This document shows, in pieces, positions 51,678 through 60,004 of a stretch of 64,000 nt of DNA. The number at the start of each line of letters is the position of its first letter. Within the stretch, counting starts at the first letter, position 1. Source of the stretch: JAKSSE01 sp045597645 (GTDB lineage Bacteria > Bacillota > Clostridia > Lachnospirales > Lachnospiraceae); NCBI GenBank assembly GCA_045597645.1, contig JAZLKM010000055.1:6411-70410 (forward strand), in the 5' to 3' direction. The notes beneath the pieces were generated by a model, which saw only the letters and a program-made list of their open reading frames with translations, was not told the DNA's origin and did not search any database. The position numbers and the translations under genes are program-made.

Positions 51678-52352
51678 CTATACCTCTTTTTTCTTTTCCA
51701 ATCGATGTATGATAGGAACTAGAATCACATAAACAAATGCTGCGTACAAGAGAGTCAATACAGCAACCGCCAAATTCGGACCAATCAATTCAGGACTGGT
51801 TAAGTCTCCCATTATAACAACAACCGCAAATAGAAAGACAAACAGACCCGTTGGAATCAATGTCTTCTGAATGACTTTCAATATGTCCAACAGCGTTTTT
51901 GCTCCTGAGACAAAAACCACTGCGCCACATACTATTATCAGCACTATTACCGAAGGCCAGTCCAAAAAATGTACTATCCTGCTGGGTTGAAGCCCTGCCG
52001 TAGACATATACAAAAATACTATTGCTAAAAGCCCAAGTACACATCCAGCAATCGTAGATACCACAGATGCTCTATTTGATTTTTCATTTTCTTTGAGTAA
52101 TTTTATCATGTTCACCTCCGCGCTAGAAGAATACTCTCCCGCTTGGAGCCTTTTACATGATATCAGTTCGTTTACAGATACTTCGAGTGCCTCGCAAAGT
52201 GACTGTAATATCGCAGTATCCGGAATGCTATTTCCATTTTCCCACTTCGATATGGTCTTATCGCTTACGCCTATTGTATCTGCAAGCTCCCTTTGAGTCA
52301 TATTCTTCGTTTTTCTTAGTTCTTGAATGAACTTTCCAATGTTCTGTTCCAT
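51678..52352 (-). CDS. XRE-family regulator with C-terminal membrane helices
   Basis: 224 aa from ATG 52352 (GGAGG upstream). Residues about 1-62 are a HTH_3 domain: MTQRELADTIGVSDKTISKWENGNSIPD. After a charged linker come about four hydrophobic helices (about 95-215). Such membrane-tethered XRE proteins may sense the envelope and regulate nearby genes. Two palindromes in its own upstream region are likely operators. Confidence 0.87.
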   Translation of the reverse strand: MEQNIGKFIQELRKTKNMTQRELADTIGVSDKTISKWENGNSIPDTAILQSLCEALEVSVNELISCKRLQAGEYSSSAEVNMIKLLKENEKSNRASVVSTIAGCVLGLLAIVFLYMSTAGLQPSRIVHFLDWPSVIVLIIVCGAVVFVSGAKTLLDILKVIQKTLIPTGLFVFLFAVVVIMGDLTSPELIGPNLAVAVLTLLYAAFVYVILVPIIHRLEKKKEV

Positions 52353-52400
52353 GTTAACCTCCATGAAATAGCCGCGCTGCTATGAGGTAATTAATGCAAC

Positions 52401-52444
52401 TCTACGCCGTAGAATTCAAGGTCCTAATCGTAGAATCACTCTAC
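52401..52444 (-). promoter_or_regulatory. Paired palindromic operator upstream of the XRE gene
   Basis: Two inverted repeats share the same arms: TCTAC-GGC-GTAGA (52401-52413) and GTAGA-N5-TCTAC (52430-52444). The first lies between a -35 like TTGAAT and a -10 like ATTAAT, the second upstream of it, so binding would control the XRE gene. Binding by the XRE protein is inferred. Confidence 0.6.
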
Positions 52445-52458
52445 AAAATGAAGAATAA

Positions 52459-52539
52459 TCATACTGTGGCTAAAATTTCATCTTTAAACAGCTCGTAAAC
52501 CATGATTAACGGGATACCAATGATGCAAACCAATACCAT
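52459..52539 (-). CDS. 26-aa hydrophobic peptide gene
   Basis: A strong ribosome site AAAGGAGG lies 6 bases before an ATG giving 26 residues: MVLVCIIGIPLIMVYELF, then KDEILATV, stop TGA. One membrane-spanning stretch (about 1-15) and an acidic tail. Too short for usual gene finding. Lies between the YhfC-type protease and the XRE gene, all on the minus strand. Could be a small membrane protein, regulator or toxin-like peptide; no function is claimed. Confidence 0.62.
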   Translation of the reverse strand: MVLVCIIGIPLIMVYELFKDEILATV

Positions 52540-52653
52540 AATGCAACCTCCTTTTGCTCTGTCAAAATCATTTATCTTATGGTACGAATTATGCACTATT
52601 GGATGTCCAAAAATCTCCCCAGGCTCATAGAATTAGCCGCACTTCACTTAATT

Positions 52654-53487
52654 CTAGCTTTGCTCCACTTTCATCTCTTCATTTCCGGTTTCAAGCTTTT
52701 TATATACAACTAAGTAAGCACATGCAAAGGCAACTACTCCCGCTGAAACAATGAGCAATTCCATTATATATACATTGGTAATAACGCCAACCTGCCCCAG
52801 ACCCGCTATTATATCAAGGCAAGTATGTAACACTATAGCCAATGGAAACATCCAGGTTCTTTTTGTATTAACTGCTGCGAACCCAACAATAGACATTGCA
52901 ACATGGAATAGAACTGCACCTACTCTCTCAACAAGAGCTAACGGCATTGTAGAAAAGTGCACTGAAGAAATAATCTCAGGTAATGCCTCTATCTGCGCCA
53001 ATTGATCTGGAGCAGCCGCAGCAACCTGCTCGATTATTGCATTAAATGCCCCTGTGTTGATAAGCACTCCGTACGCAATCATCTGGATGCCAGTTAAAAC
53101 AAATAGATACATAACTTCGAAAAGGCCATGACCCAAGCCATGTGCAATTGCAGTCGTACGCTGTTTACGCTTCCTAAGTAAAGTCTTAAACGCCACAAAT
53201 CTACCTGTCTCCTCGAATATTCCAGCGAGAGATGCACCTACTATAACAAGCGCCCATGGGGTGTTCATAAAAAAGGTGCTAATAGGTCCCGGGATTTGAA
53301 ATAGTATAGCCTTCGGAATCGACTCTAAAAAAATTGCAAATGCACCGAAAGTAAGTGCACCAATAAGGATTGTTGTAATTTTTTCTTTTTTTACTTTTAC
53401 ATATATTAGTGACACTACAACTGGTATTACAATACCTATCACCAACATACATGCATAATACGCCAACGCTTCATTAGGTACTCTCAT
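52654..53487 (-). CDS. YhfC-family putative intramembrane protease
   Basis: 277 aa with about eight hydrophobic helices. Motifs of the YhfC/PrsW-related group: FEETGRF (EExxR, about residues 90-96), HGLGHGLFEVMY (about 116-127) and a later H (VLHTCLDI). These residues suggest metal or glutamate-type proteolysis within the membrane. Ends in a short charged tail. Between the MATE gene (18 bases upstream) and the peptide gene; a weak hairpin TAGAATTA/TAATTCTA lies after the stop. Confidence 0.8.
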   Translation of the reverse strand: MRVPNEALAYYACMLVIGIVIPVVVSLIYVKVKKEKITTILIGALTFGAFAIFLESIPKAILFQIPGPISTFFMNTPWALVIVGASLAGIFEETGRFVAFKTLLRKRKQRTTAIAHGLGHGLFEVMYLFVLTGIQMIAYGVLINTGAFNAIIEQVAAAAPDQLAQIEALPEIISSVHFSTMPLALVERVGAVLFHVAMSIVGFAAVNTKRTWMFPLAIVLHTCLDIIAGLGQVGVITNVYIMELLIVSAGVVAFACAYLVVYKKLETGNEEMKVEQS

Positions 53488-53505
53488 TTTTGTTCCTCCT
53501 AAAGA

Positions 53506-54834
53506 TTAAGCTCTGCTTTCTCTCCACAAATATATACTAAATATAATTGTACTAATACTCCAGGTCAAAGGATACGCAATAAATATCACCTGTATAACAG
53601 GAAATACGCTAACAGCAACCGTAATGTAGATTACTCTTATGACACACCACACTGCCAGCATTACTACCATTGGAACAATGGCTTTTCCTTTTCCTCTCAA
53701 TACACCAGCCATTGCATGCGAACATGCAAGCAAACAATAGAACAGGCTCTCCATTCTGGCTTGTGTAGTTCCGATAGCTATAATCTCTGGATTTTGGCTG
53801 AAAAAGCCCATAAAATATGGCATAAATATGAATTCGATTACACCTATCACTTCTGCCAATCCCACGGCTGAAAGCACGCCAAACCATGAGCCTCTTTTTA
53901 CTCTGTCCTTCTTGCCCGCTCCTACATTTTGGCTTACGAATGTGGTAAGAGCCATAGAGAAGCTGGTTATTGGCAGAAAAGCAAAGCCTTCAATCTTCGC
54001 ATAGCTTCCACATCCTGCCATTGCTAATTCTCCAAAGGCGTTTATATTAGATTGCACTACTGTGTTAGCAAGTCCAATAACCGAATTTTGAATACCTGAT
54101 GGAATCCCCATATGCAGAATTTCTTTGACAAGCCTTCCATCAAGTCTAATCATTCTGAAATCAACTCTATATATCTCCTTCGTGGTAGTAAGCTTCCAGA
54201 AGGAAAGGCCTGCCGCAACAAGTTGCGATATGACTGTTGCAATTGCAGCTCCAAGAACACCTTGTTTTAAGTATCCAACAGCAAATAGATCAAGTACCAC
54301 ATTTACAACAGATGAGATAATCAGATAATACACCGGATGCAAGCTATCACCCACGGCCTGAAAAATACCAGAGGCTGCATTAAACATGCAAATAACTATT
54401 CCACCCATAAAATATGTCCTAAAGTATATAACAGAACTTGGAAATACTACTTCAGGGGTCCCCATTATTCTTAGTATTGTCGGCGACAAAAAGACCCCCA
54501 GTAACATAATCAAAATGCCACATATTATTGAGAGCCCTACAGTCGTATGGATGGCTTTATGGACTTCATCATTATCGCCAGCACCAAAATATTTGGCGAT
54601 AACTACTCCCGCCCCTCCAAACAATCCAAAGATAAGACCTACAAACAAAAATATGAGATTGCCTGATGAACTCACCGCTGCAAGTGCTTCGTCACCTGCA
54701 AAGTTTCCAACTATAAGTGAGTCCACCATATTATATAATTGCTGAAATAAATTACCCAAAAAGATAGGACCAGCAAATCTTATCATCTGACTTGCAATCG
54801 GTCCATCTGTCATACGTACTACTGACTTTGCCAA
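53506..54834 (-). CDS. MATE-family multidrug efflux transporter
   Basis: 442 aa with about twelve membrane helices. Family cues: FAGPIFLGNLFQQLYNMVDSLIVGNFAG at the start, the duplicated half near FLPITSFSMALTTFVSQNVGAG, and FAYPLTW-like segments. Likely Na+- or H+-driven export of cationic compounds. Start TTG 54834 (reading MAKSVVRMTDG) after AGGGAG; the ATG at residue 8 lacks a ribosome site. Confidence 0.92.
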   Translation of the reverse strand: MAKSVVRMTDGPIASQMIRFAGPIFLGNLFQQLYNMVDSLIVGNFAGDEALAAVSSSGNLIFLFVGLIFGLFGGAGVVIAKYFGAGDNDEVHKAIHTTVGLSIICGILIMLLGVFLSPTILRIMGTPEVVFPSSVIYFRTYFMGGIVICMFNAASGIFQAVGDSLHPVYYLIISSVVNVVLDLFAVGYLKQGVLGAAIATVISQLVAAGLSFWKLTTTKEIYRVDFRMIRLDGRLVKEILHMGIPSGIQNSVIGLANTVVQSNINAFGELAMAGCGSYAKIEGFAFLPITSFSMALTTFVSQNVGAGKKDRVKRGSWFGVLSAVGLAEVIGVIEFIFMPYFMGFFSQNPEIIAIGTTQARMESLFYCLLACSHAMAGVLRGKGKAIVPMVVMLAVWCVIRVIYITVAVSVFPVIQVIFIAYPLTWSISTIIFSIYLWRESRA

Positions 54835-54915
54835 CTCTATATCTCCCTAATCCATTTAAAGGATACCAGCTCCTTGAATTAAACAAATGTCACTATACCA
54901 CACTTTGCAAAAAAA

Positions 54916-54938
54916 TACCTCCCAAGTTATGGGAGGTA
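54916..54938 (-). terminator. Terminator of the ferredoxin-nitroreductase gene
   Basis: TACCTCCCA pairs with TGGGAGGTA around a 5-base loop, followed by TTTTTT. Confidence 0.93.
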
Positions 54939-54943
54939 CGATA

Positions 54944-55720
54944 TTAAGCTTTTTTTAGTTTGAGTGGCTTTCTATGGGGCGTCCTGTGATACTTTACAGC
55001 CGGATATCCTATTACAAGCGTTGTCACCGCTTTCGGCTTCTTAGATATACCCATTATCGCTCTAATTTTTGAACTCATATTCACGCAAGTGGTAAAAAAT
55101 CCACTAAATAGAACGCCTAACCCGTTGGCTTCTGCCATGAACGCCATGTTCTCTGCAGCAAGCGAAGCACTTACGGCATCTTTTCCGAATACAATAATCG
55201 CTATAGGCGCTTTCTTAAAAAAGAAATTTGGACCAACCTGCATAGAGGCTAGCTGTGGCACAATCTTTTTTCCTGCCCCAATCAGCTTGCTGAACATACC
55301 TACAGCAACAGCCTCACATTCACCTAGTTTCTCATCCAAAAGTACATAACAAGTTCCCTGCGAATTAGTTCCAGTCGGAGCCATTCGACCTGCCTCAAAA
55401 ATCATATCTATCACGTTCTGCGGCACTTTTTCGTCTGTAAATTGTCTTATGGTCCTTCTAGTCTTAATAGCATCCAGAAGCTGCTGCGGCTCTAACCTTA
55501 CTTGCTCAGTATATTCCTCTATTTTATCTGTAAATCCAGTAATCTGCACTGCGCCTTGTGGGCAAATTGCCTCACAGTGACCGCAAGTGATACAGCTATT
55601 CCCATGCGCCACTGCCTTACCGTCTACTAATTCTATATCGCATCCTACACAGTCATTTACACACAGACCACAGCCTACGCACTTTTCATTATCAATTAGT
55701 ACCTGATGATTATTAGCCAT
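54944..55720 (-). CDS. Nitroreductase with N-terminal 2x[4Fe-4S] ferredoxin domain
   Basis: 258 aa. Residues about 1-60: CVGCGLCVNDCVGCD and CITCGHCEAICPQGA, two 4Fe-4S binding sets. Then an FMN nitroreductase fold: IKTRRTIRQFTDEKVP, MAPTGTNSQGT, GLGVLFSGFF, VIGYPAVKYHRTPHRKPL. Uses reduced ferredoxin-type electrons on an unknown acceptor. Ribosome site AAAGGAG overlaps the end of the upstream gene, so they are coupled. Terminator follows. Confidence 0.92.
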   Translation of the reverse strand: MANNHQVLIDNEKCVGCGLCVNDCVGCDIELVDGKAVAHGNSCITCGHCEAICPQGAVQITGFTDKIEEYTEQVRLEPQQLLDAIKTRRTIRQFTDEKVPQNVIDMIFEAGRMAPTGTNSQGTCYVLLDEKLGECEAVAVGMFSKLIGAGKKIVPQLASMQVGPNFFFKKAPIAIIVFGKDAVSASLAAENMAFMAEANGLGVLFSGFFTTCVNMSSKIRAIMGISKKPKAVTTLVIGYPAVKYHRTPHRKPLKLKKA

Positions 55721-55721
55721 T

Positions 55722-56807
55722 CTATTCTCCTTTCTTGTATCTATTACTAATGTCCATCATTCGGTCTCCATGCATATGCTCATCTTTTTGCACATCTACC
55801 ACTGATGGATATTTTATAATGATTTCCTCATATTTGAATTCTGCAGCATATTCCTGCCCTGCAATTAGCTTAAATATCCTTCTTTTTCCAATAATTGACA
55901 TTAGACAAGGTACCAATATTGCTTTCGTTTTTCTAGGTTTAAGGGATACCCCTGTAAGCACATGAAAAACCGCCCCATGTCTGCATTCATCCTTTGCAGT
56001 CTGCAATATTTTATCTTTAATCTCTTGATTATCAATCTTATCCGCAATCCTTTGATACATAAGTACAGCATCAAGCTCTCCTTGCTGCGACTTGATTAAT
56101 GCCTGCAAATCAGCTTCATTTGATATATTTTCGTTAAAACTGTACTTTAAGTGATTTAGCGCAAAGAGACACGCACTGATTCCAAATGTAAATATCAGTA
56201 TGATCGGAAACACAATGAACCCGCTTAATAATCCAAAGCCAAAGAATCCGTAAATGTCATACCCCGGAAGTACGTATCCATTGCTTGAATTAATTATGCA
56301 GACAGTTACATAAGGCACAGCATAAATACACATCGGCAAAAGCCCCCATAAAGCGTCTTTTAATGACAGCCTATTAGTACGCTCATAGCACAAGAATGCA
56401 ACAATGCTAAACAAAGGATTTATTACATGTAAAAAAAGATTACTGTTATTAAAGCAAACAAACCATCCGTTATCAATTGTCGGTGCCAAATAGAACACCG
56501 TAACTAGCATTGTAAGGGTCACTCCGACAGTCCCCATCAGTGCTAGCACATAATCTCTCCTTGGAAGTGCATCAAGCTCTCCTCTAATGATTCTCCTTAA
56601 GTCAAGCAGCATAATCAGTGCCACAATCCCCATAAGAATATTGGAGTCCACTGTAAAATACCTAAGTATCGCAAAGCGTGATGCGCTAAGCGCAGCGCCG
56701 CTTCCTGTACCCGGTATTCTAAGTCCACTGAACATCCAGCCTACTGATAGTATTTCAAGACATACAATGCATAGATTTAGAAAATATGCTTTCTTAAGCT
56801 GCCTCAT
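55722..56807 (-). CDS. Membrane protein fused to ferritin-like di-iron domain
   Basis: 361 aa. Residues about 5-220 have six hydrophobic helices, with FTVDSNILMGIVALIMLLD and FNNSNLFLHVINPLFSIVAF like the FAR-17a/AIG1-type (Pr6Pr) membrane family. Residues about 230-355 form a ferritin-like four-helix domain: Glu244 (Q-G-E-L-D-A-V-L-M-Y), Glu274-x-x-His277, Glu319 or Glu323 (E-Y-A-A-E-F), and Glu343-x-x-His346, enough for a di-iron site. This join is unusual. An electron donor may be the adjacent ferredoxin-nitroreductase. Lies between that gene and a lipase. Confidence 0.75.
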   Translation of the reverse strand: MRQLKKAYFLNLCIVCLEILSVGWMFSGLRIPGTGSGAALSASRFAILRYFTVDSNILMGIVALIMLLDLRRIIRGELDALPRRDYVLALMGTVGVTLTMLVTVFYLAPTIDNGWFVCFNNSNLFLHVINPLFSIVAFLCYERTNRLSLKDALWGLLPMCIYAVPYVTVCIINSSNGYVLPGYDIYGFFGFGLLSGFIVFPIILIFTFGISACLFALNHLKYSFNENISNEADLQALIKSQQGELDAVLMYQRIADKIDNQEIKDKILQTAKDECRHGAVFHVLTGVSLKPRKTKAILVPCLMSIIGKRRIFKLIAGQEYAAEFKYEEIIIKYPSVVDVQKDEHMHGDRMMDISNRYKKGE

Positions 56808-56825
56808 TTCGTTGTACCTTCCTCA

Positions 56826-58022
56826 TCAATATAGTGCGCTAATCATCTGTACCAAATCCAGATAAAATGGTTTTATCTTGACACGCTTTGTCATCCCGCC
56901 CTGAAAATACATATGGTCGCCCACCGTAGTAGGCATCACATAATATACTCCAGGTACAAGTAAATCATCTGACACAAACGATGTCGCAGGTGCAGAGCTT
57001 GGCGCCATTGCCGACACCTCATTTACGAGACCGTCATTAGACTGCCAGTTCTCATCTATAACTATGCCACCTTTGGTCTTACCAGCATATTGGCTCATAA
57101 GAATGGCGCTTCTCATAAACATACTCTCCGTAATATCAGCGTTAGGAGCCTTATTTCCATTCGAATCTATAACTGTGGTTGAACATGGATATGAGAAATA
57201 GTAAACATTATCAAACGTTGTTATCTTCTCATTAAACTCATACGCATTATCTATATGCATATCAAATGCTGCATAGTCCTCATCGATTCGTCCATCAGTC
57301 TGTGCTTTCGTTCCTCTAGACATTGTATTTCCCGCTTTAACATATTTTTCCGGGATATTTATTTTATTCACGTCAAATTCAGAATCTTCATACATATCGT
57401 AGGCGGTTGTTCCATTACTTGGAGCAGCAAGCAATATCATTGCAAATATTCTGTCACTATCTCCACCTTTGAAAAATGCAGACAAATCGTCTTCGTCGGT
57501 TGCCATCTGCTCTTCCATAGAACCGTTCACTAATATTTCTGAAAATAAACGAATGGTAGCGCCACCAAAAGAATGTCCTAAAAGCACAATCCTGGAATTT
57601 TCAAAATCTTTCATAAGAGGTTTTTTTGAAAAATCCTCACCATATCTATCATGATGACATCTCTCGCTGTGGGCCTTACCATAATCAACTACCGTGCCAT
57701 TAAGCTGAGCGTACAGTTCACATGCCCTGTCCCAAGCACTACCTGAAGGTGCTACCGAGGGTTCATAGCAGTCATAGCCCTGACGTCTTAAATACTTTGT
57801 GATACTACCGCCAGAAAGACCCCAATAAGGCATTACATTGTTAATTGCATCGTAATGTCCCCAGCCAGAAAGCCCATGTACAAATACAAACTTCAGATCC
57901 GACTGTGATTTTCCTTTATGATTACTCCATACACATCCACAGCAAATAATAAGGCAAATTGTCAAGAGACAAGCTAATACTCTCTTGCCGGTTTTCTTTT
58001 TCTTATCACTAGAATTCTTCAT
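56826..58022 (-). CDS. Secreted or lipid-anchored lipase (GHSFGG)
   Basis: 398 aa. N-terminal basic residues, hydrophobic helix and a Cys at about 30 (CLIICCGC) suggest a lipoprotein signal or uncleaved anchor. FVFVHGLSGWGHYD is the oxyanion region; Ser151 in L-G-H-S-F-G-G is the nucleophile; Asp in SNDGLVNE and His in GDHMYF complete the triad; HHDRYGEDF is typical of staphylococcal/Geobacillus-type lipases. Acts on lipids outside the membrane. Own consensus promoter. Confidence 0.88.
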   Translation of the reverse strand: MKNSSDKKKKTGKRVLACLLTICLIICCGCVWSNHKGKSQSDLKFVFVHGLSGWGHYDAINNVMPYWGLSGGSITKYLRRQGYDCYEPSVAPSGSAWDRACELYAQLNGTVVDYGKAHSERCHHDRYGEDFSKKPLMKDFENSRIVLLGHSFGGATIRLFSEILVNGSMEEQMATDEDDLSAFFKGGDSDRIFAMILLAAPSNGTTAYDMYEDSEFDVNKINIPEKYVKAGNTMSRGTKAQTDGRIDEDYAAFDMHIDNAYEFNEKITTFDNVYYFSYPCSTTVIDSNGNKAPNADITESMFMRSAILMSQYAGKTKGGIVIDENWQSNDGLVNEVSAMAPSSAPATSFVSDDLLVPGVYYVMPTTVGDHMYFQGGMTKRVKIKPFYLDLVQMISALY

Positions 58023-58061
58023 ATTAATCTTCCTATCTGGAATTTGATTGTTTGCCGTTTA

Positions 58062-58090
58062 ATTGTATGCAATTCGTTATACGTTGTCAA
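58062..58090 (-). promoter_or_regulatory. Promoter of the lipase gene
   Basis: TTGACA (58085-58090), 17-base spacer, TACAAT (58062-58067). Confidence 0.85.
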
Positions 58091-58149
58091 CACTAAAAAT
58101 AGTCAGTAAATAATCCCTGCCCATTTTTATACCTTTCATATATCACTAA

Positions 58150-59988
58150 TCACATCAGAAAATGCTTTGAAAAATCTATAGCATCAAGATTAAGCGGGTT
58201 TCTACTCAGTTTTATAATTGTTCCTGCATGAGGTTGTATTGCTGAAATAGTAACAACATCAGTTATTCTTAGCCCAGTAATAAGCTTCTGCCCATAAAAA
58301 TCTACTATGCTGTATGTCTCATTTTCAGAAAGCTCAATGAAGTCTCCTGCAATCTCATTAAGTTCTATAGTCGGCTCAATTACCTTCTCATCATCCCAGT
58401 TGATAATGACAAGATATGTCGCATCATCATTCTCCAGCTCTTTAAGGCGTACATGGTCCGGATATCGGCCTATTTCAAGTATATCAACCGGCTCTGTTTT
58501 AACCGGTCTAATAGGAAGTATGTGATTTAGGTTAGAAAGTCTTTCGTCATCTATTTTATCCAGCGGCTCTGTAGAGCAGACAATACCGCCACCTATCAGC
58601 TGATTAAGCGTACTTGTCTTGACCTCCTCGTCGTTGAGTAATCCATAAGTAAGCCTTGAGCCACGCTCCATTACCTCATTCTTTCTAATCATCAATGCAT
58701 CCGGATCATTATGCCACCAGTTATTCATATAATATCTGAGCAGACTCTGCTTAATTGTGAATGGCGCTGTCTTTCCATTTTTATTGATTGTAGAGCTCCA
58801 CATAGACAAGACATCACTGCCTGTCCTCTGCGCATCTACAAGTCCAATGATTGGATCATACAGCCCTCCACACATCAGAAAATAGGCATCATCTCCCATT
58901 CCTCTTCTAATGGCCAGTACTGCATTTCGATAAGCCTGCGCAGGAGTTAAATACTTGTTCGTAAAGCAAGCATTTTGTGCTGCTATAGGTGCTCTGGTAA
59001 AGTCGAGCTTATGATATGTATATCCCCATTCAAAAGTCAGTTTTCGATAAAGTTCCTCGTAATAATCCCAAGTCTCGCTGATTGAGATATCAAAGATGTA
59101 ATAGGTTGTATCATTCATTGGGAAAAGAATAGGATTTCCATCTTCATCCCTCAGTATCCACTCTGGGTGTTCATTCCAAATGCTAGCAGTATCATGCGCT
59201 ACAAATGGGCTAGTCCAAATACCAGGAGTAAGACCTGCCTCTCTAATTTCATCAGCTATCTCCTTCATAGGTTTAGGGAACTTATAATTAGGTCTCCACT
59301 CGCCTAATGTCACCTCCCAACCTTCATCTATCTGGAACACATCAAAAGGAAGCTGTCTATTTTTTATTTGCTCAAGATTCATATGTACATCGTCATATGT
59401 CACGTTCAGCTCATAATAGTACCAGGTGCAAAATACTGCGGGACGCTTTTTCTCAAGCACTTTTAATCCAGCGGTGCGCATGTTAGCCCACTCGTCTATC
59501 GCCTTAGACACATCGCAAATTTGGGCTACCATTAGCTGCTCAGTAGTCCTGGTTTCATGGGGCTTAAATAGACAGTTAAACTCCACATAGGTTTTTAGAG
59601 TTTTAAAATTCCCATTTGAATCAACAGTAACTTCTGTCCTAAAAAGCTGATTCTCTCCACTTGTAAATGCAATTATCAGTGCCTTCTTACTATTCCCAAG
59701 TATAGTAAGATGATCGCTGACAATTACATTACCATCACAATCGGCCTTGCCATCTCCCGATTCACTGACTTCCCCTATGCAGTCCTTCATCGCGTCATCA
59801 AAACAAGCAAATGTGCAAACAGATGGCATGTCATTCTTATGACGTCCGCTTCTAAACAAATGACAATTTTGCAGGTCGAGTCCCACCTCTTCAAGACTAT
59901 TCAATTCATATAAAAGGACATCACTAATAAACACCTCTTCATCTGTGTCATTAGTAATGTCCTTTTGGTAAAAACGCTTGTCTTTCAT
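58150..59988 (-). CDS. GH36-family alpha-galactosidase-like glycosidase
   Basis: 612 aa, no signal peptide, probably intracellular. PFDVFQIDEGWE, GIWTSPFVA, YTYHKLDFTRAPI (nucleophile Asp in K-L-D-F) and AQRTGSDVLSMW (acid/base Asp) are GH36 marks. Removes alpha-galactosyl (or related) units from oligosaccharides; the exact sugar is not fixed. Starts 16 bases after the GH28 stop with GAGGAG. Last of the AKR-GH28-GH36 unit. Confidence 0.85.
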   Translation of the reverse strand: MKDKRFYQKDITNDTDEEVFISDVLLYELNSLEEVGLDLQNCHLFRSGRHKNDMPSVCTFACFDDAMKDCIGEVSESGDGKADCDGNVIVSDHLTILGNSKKALIIAFTSGENQLFRTEVTVDSNGNFKTLKTYVEFNCLFKPHETRTTEQLMVAQICDVSKAIDEWANMRTAGLKVLEKKRPAVFCTWYYYELNVTYDDVHMNLEQIKNRQLPFDVFQIDEGWEVTLGEWRPNYKFPKPMKEIADEIREAGLTPGIWTSPFVAHDTASIWNEHPEWILRDEDGNPILFPMNDTTYYIFDISISETWDYYEELYRKLTFEWGYTYHKLDFTRAPIAAQNACFTNKYLTPAQAYRNAVLAIRRGMGDDAYFLMCGGLYDPIIGLVDAQRTGSDVLSMWSSTINKNGKTAPFTIKQSLLRYYMNNWWHNDPDALMIRKNEVMERGSRLTYGLLNDEEVKTSTLNQLIGGGIVCSTEPLDKIDDERLSNLNHILPIRPVKTEPVDILEIGRYPDHVRLKELENDDATYLVIINWDDEKVIEPTIELNEIAGDFIELSENETYSIVDFYGQKLITGLRITDVVTISAIQPHAGTIIKLSRNPLNLDAIDFSKHFLM

Positions 59989-60004
59989 TTATGCTCCTCG
60001 GTAG

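Noticed and set aside
52554..52754. Plus-strand frame opposite the YhfC gene end and the peptide gene region
   Set aside because: No ribosome site, no recognisable domain; a shadow.
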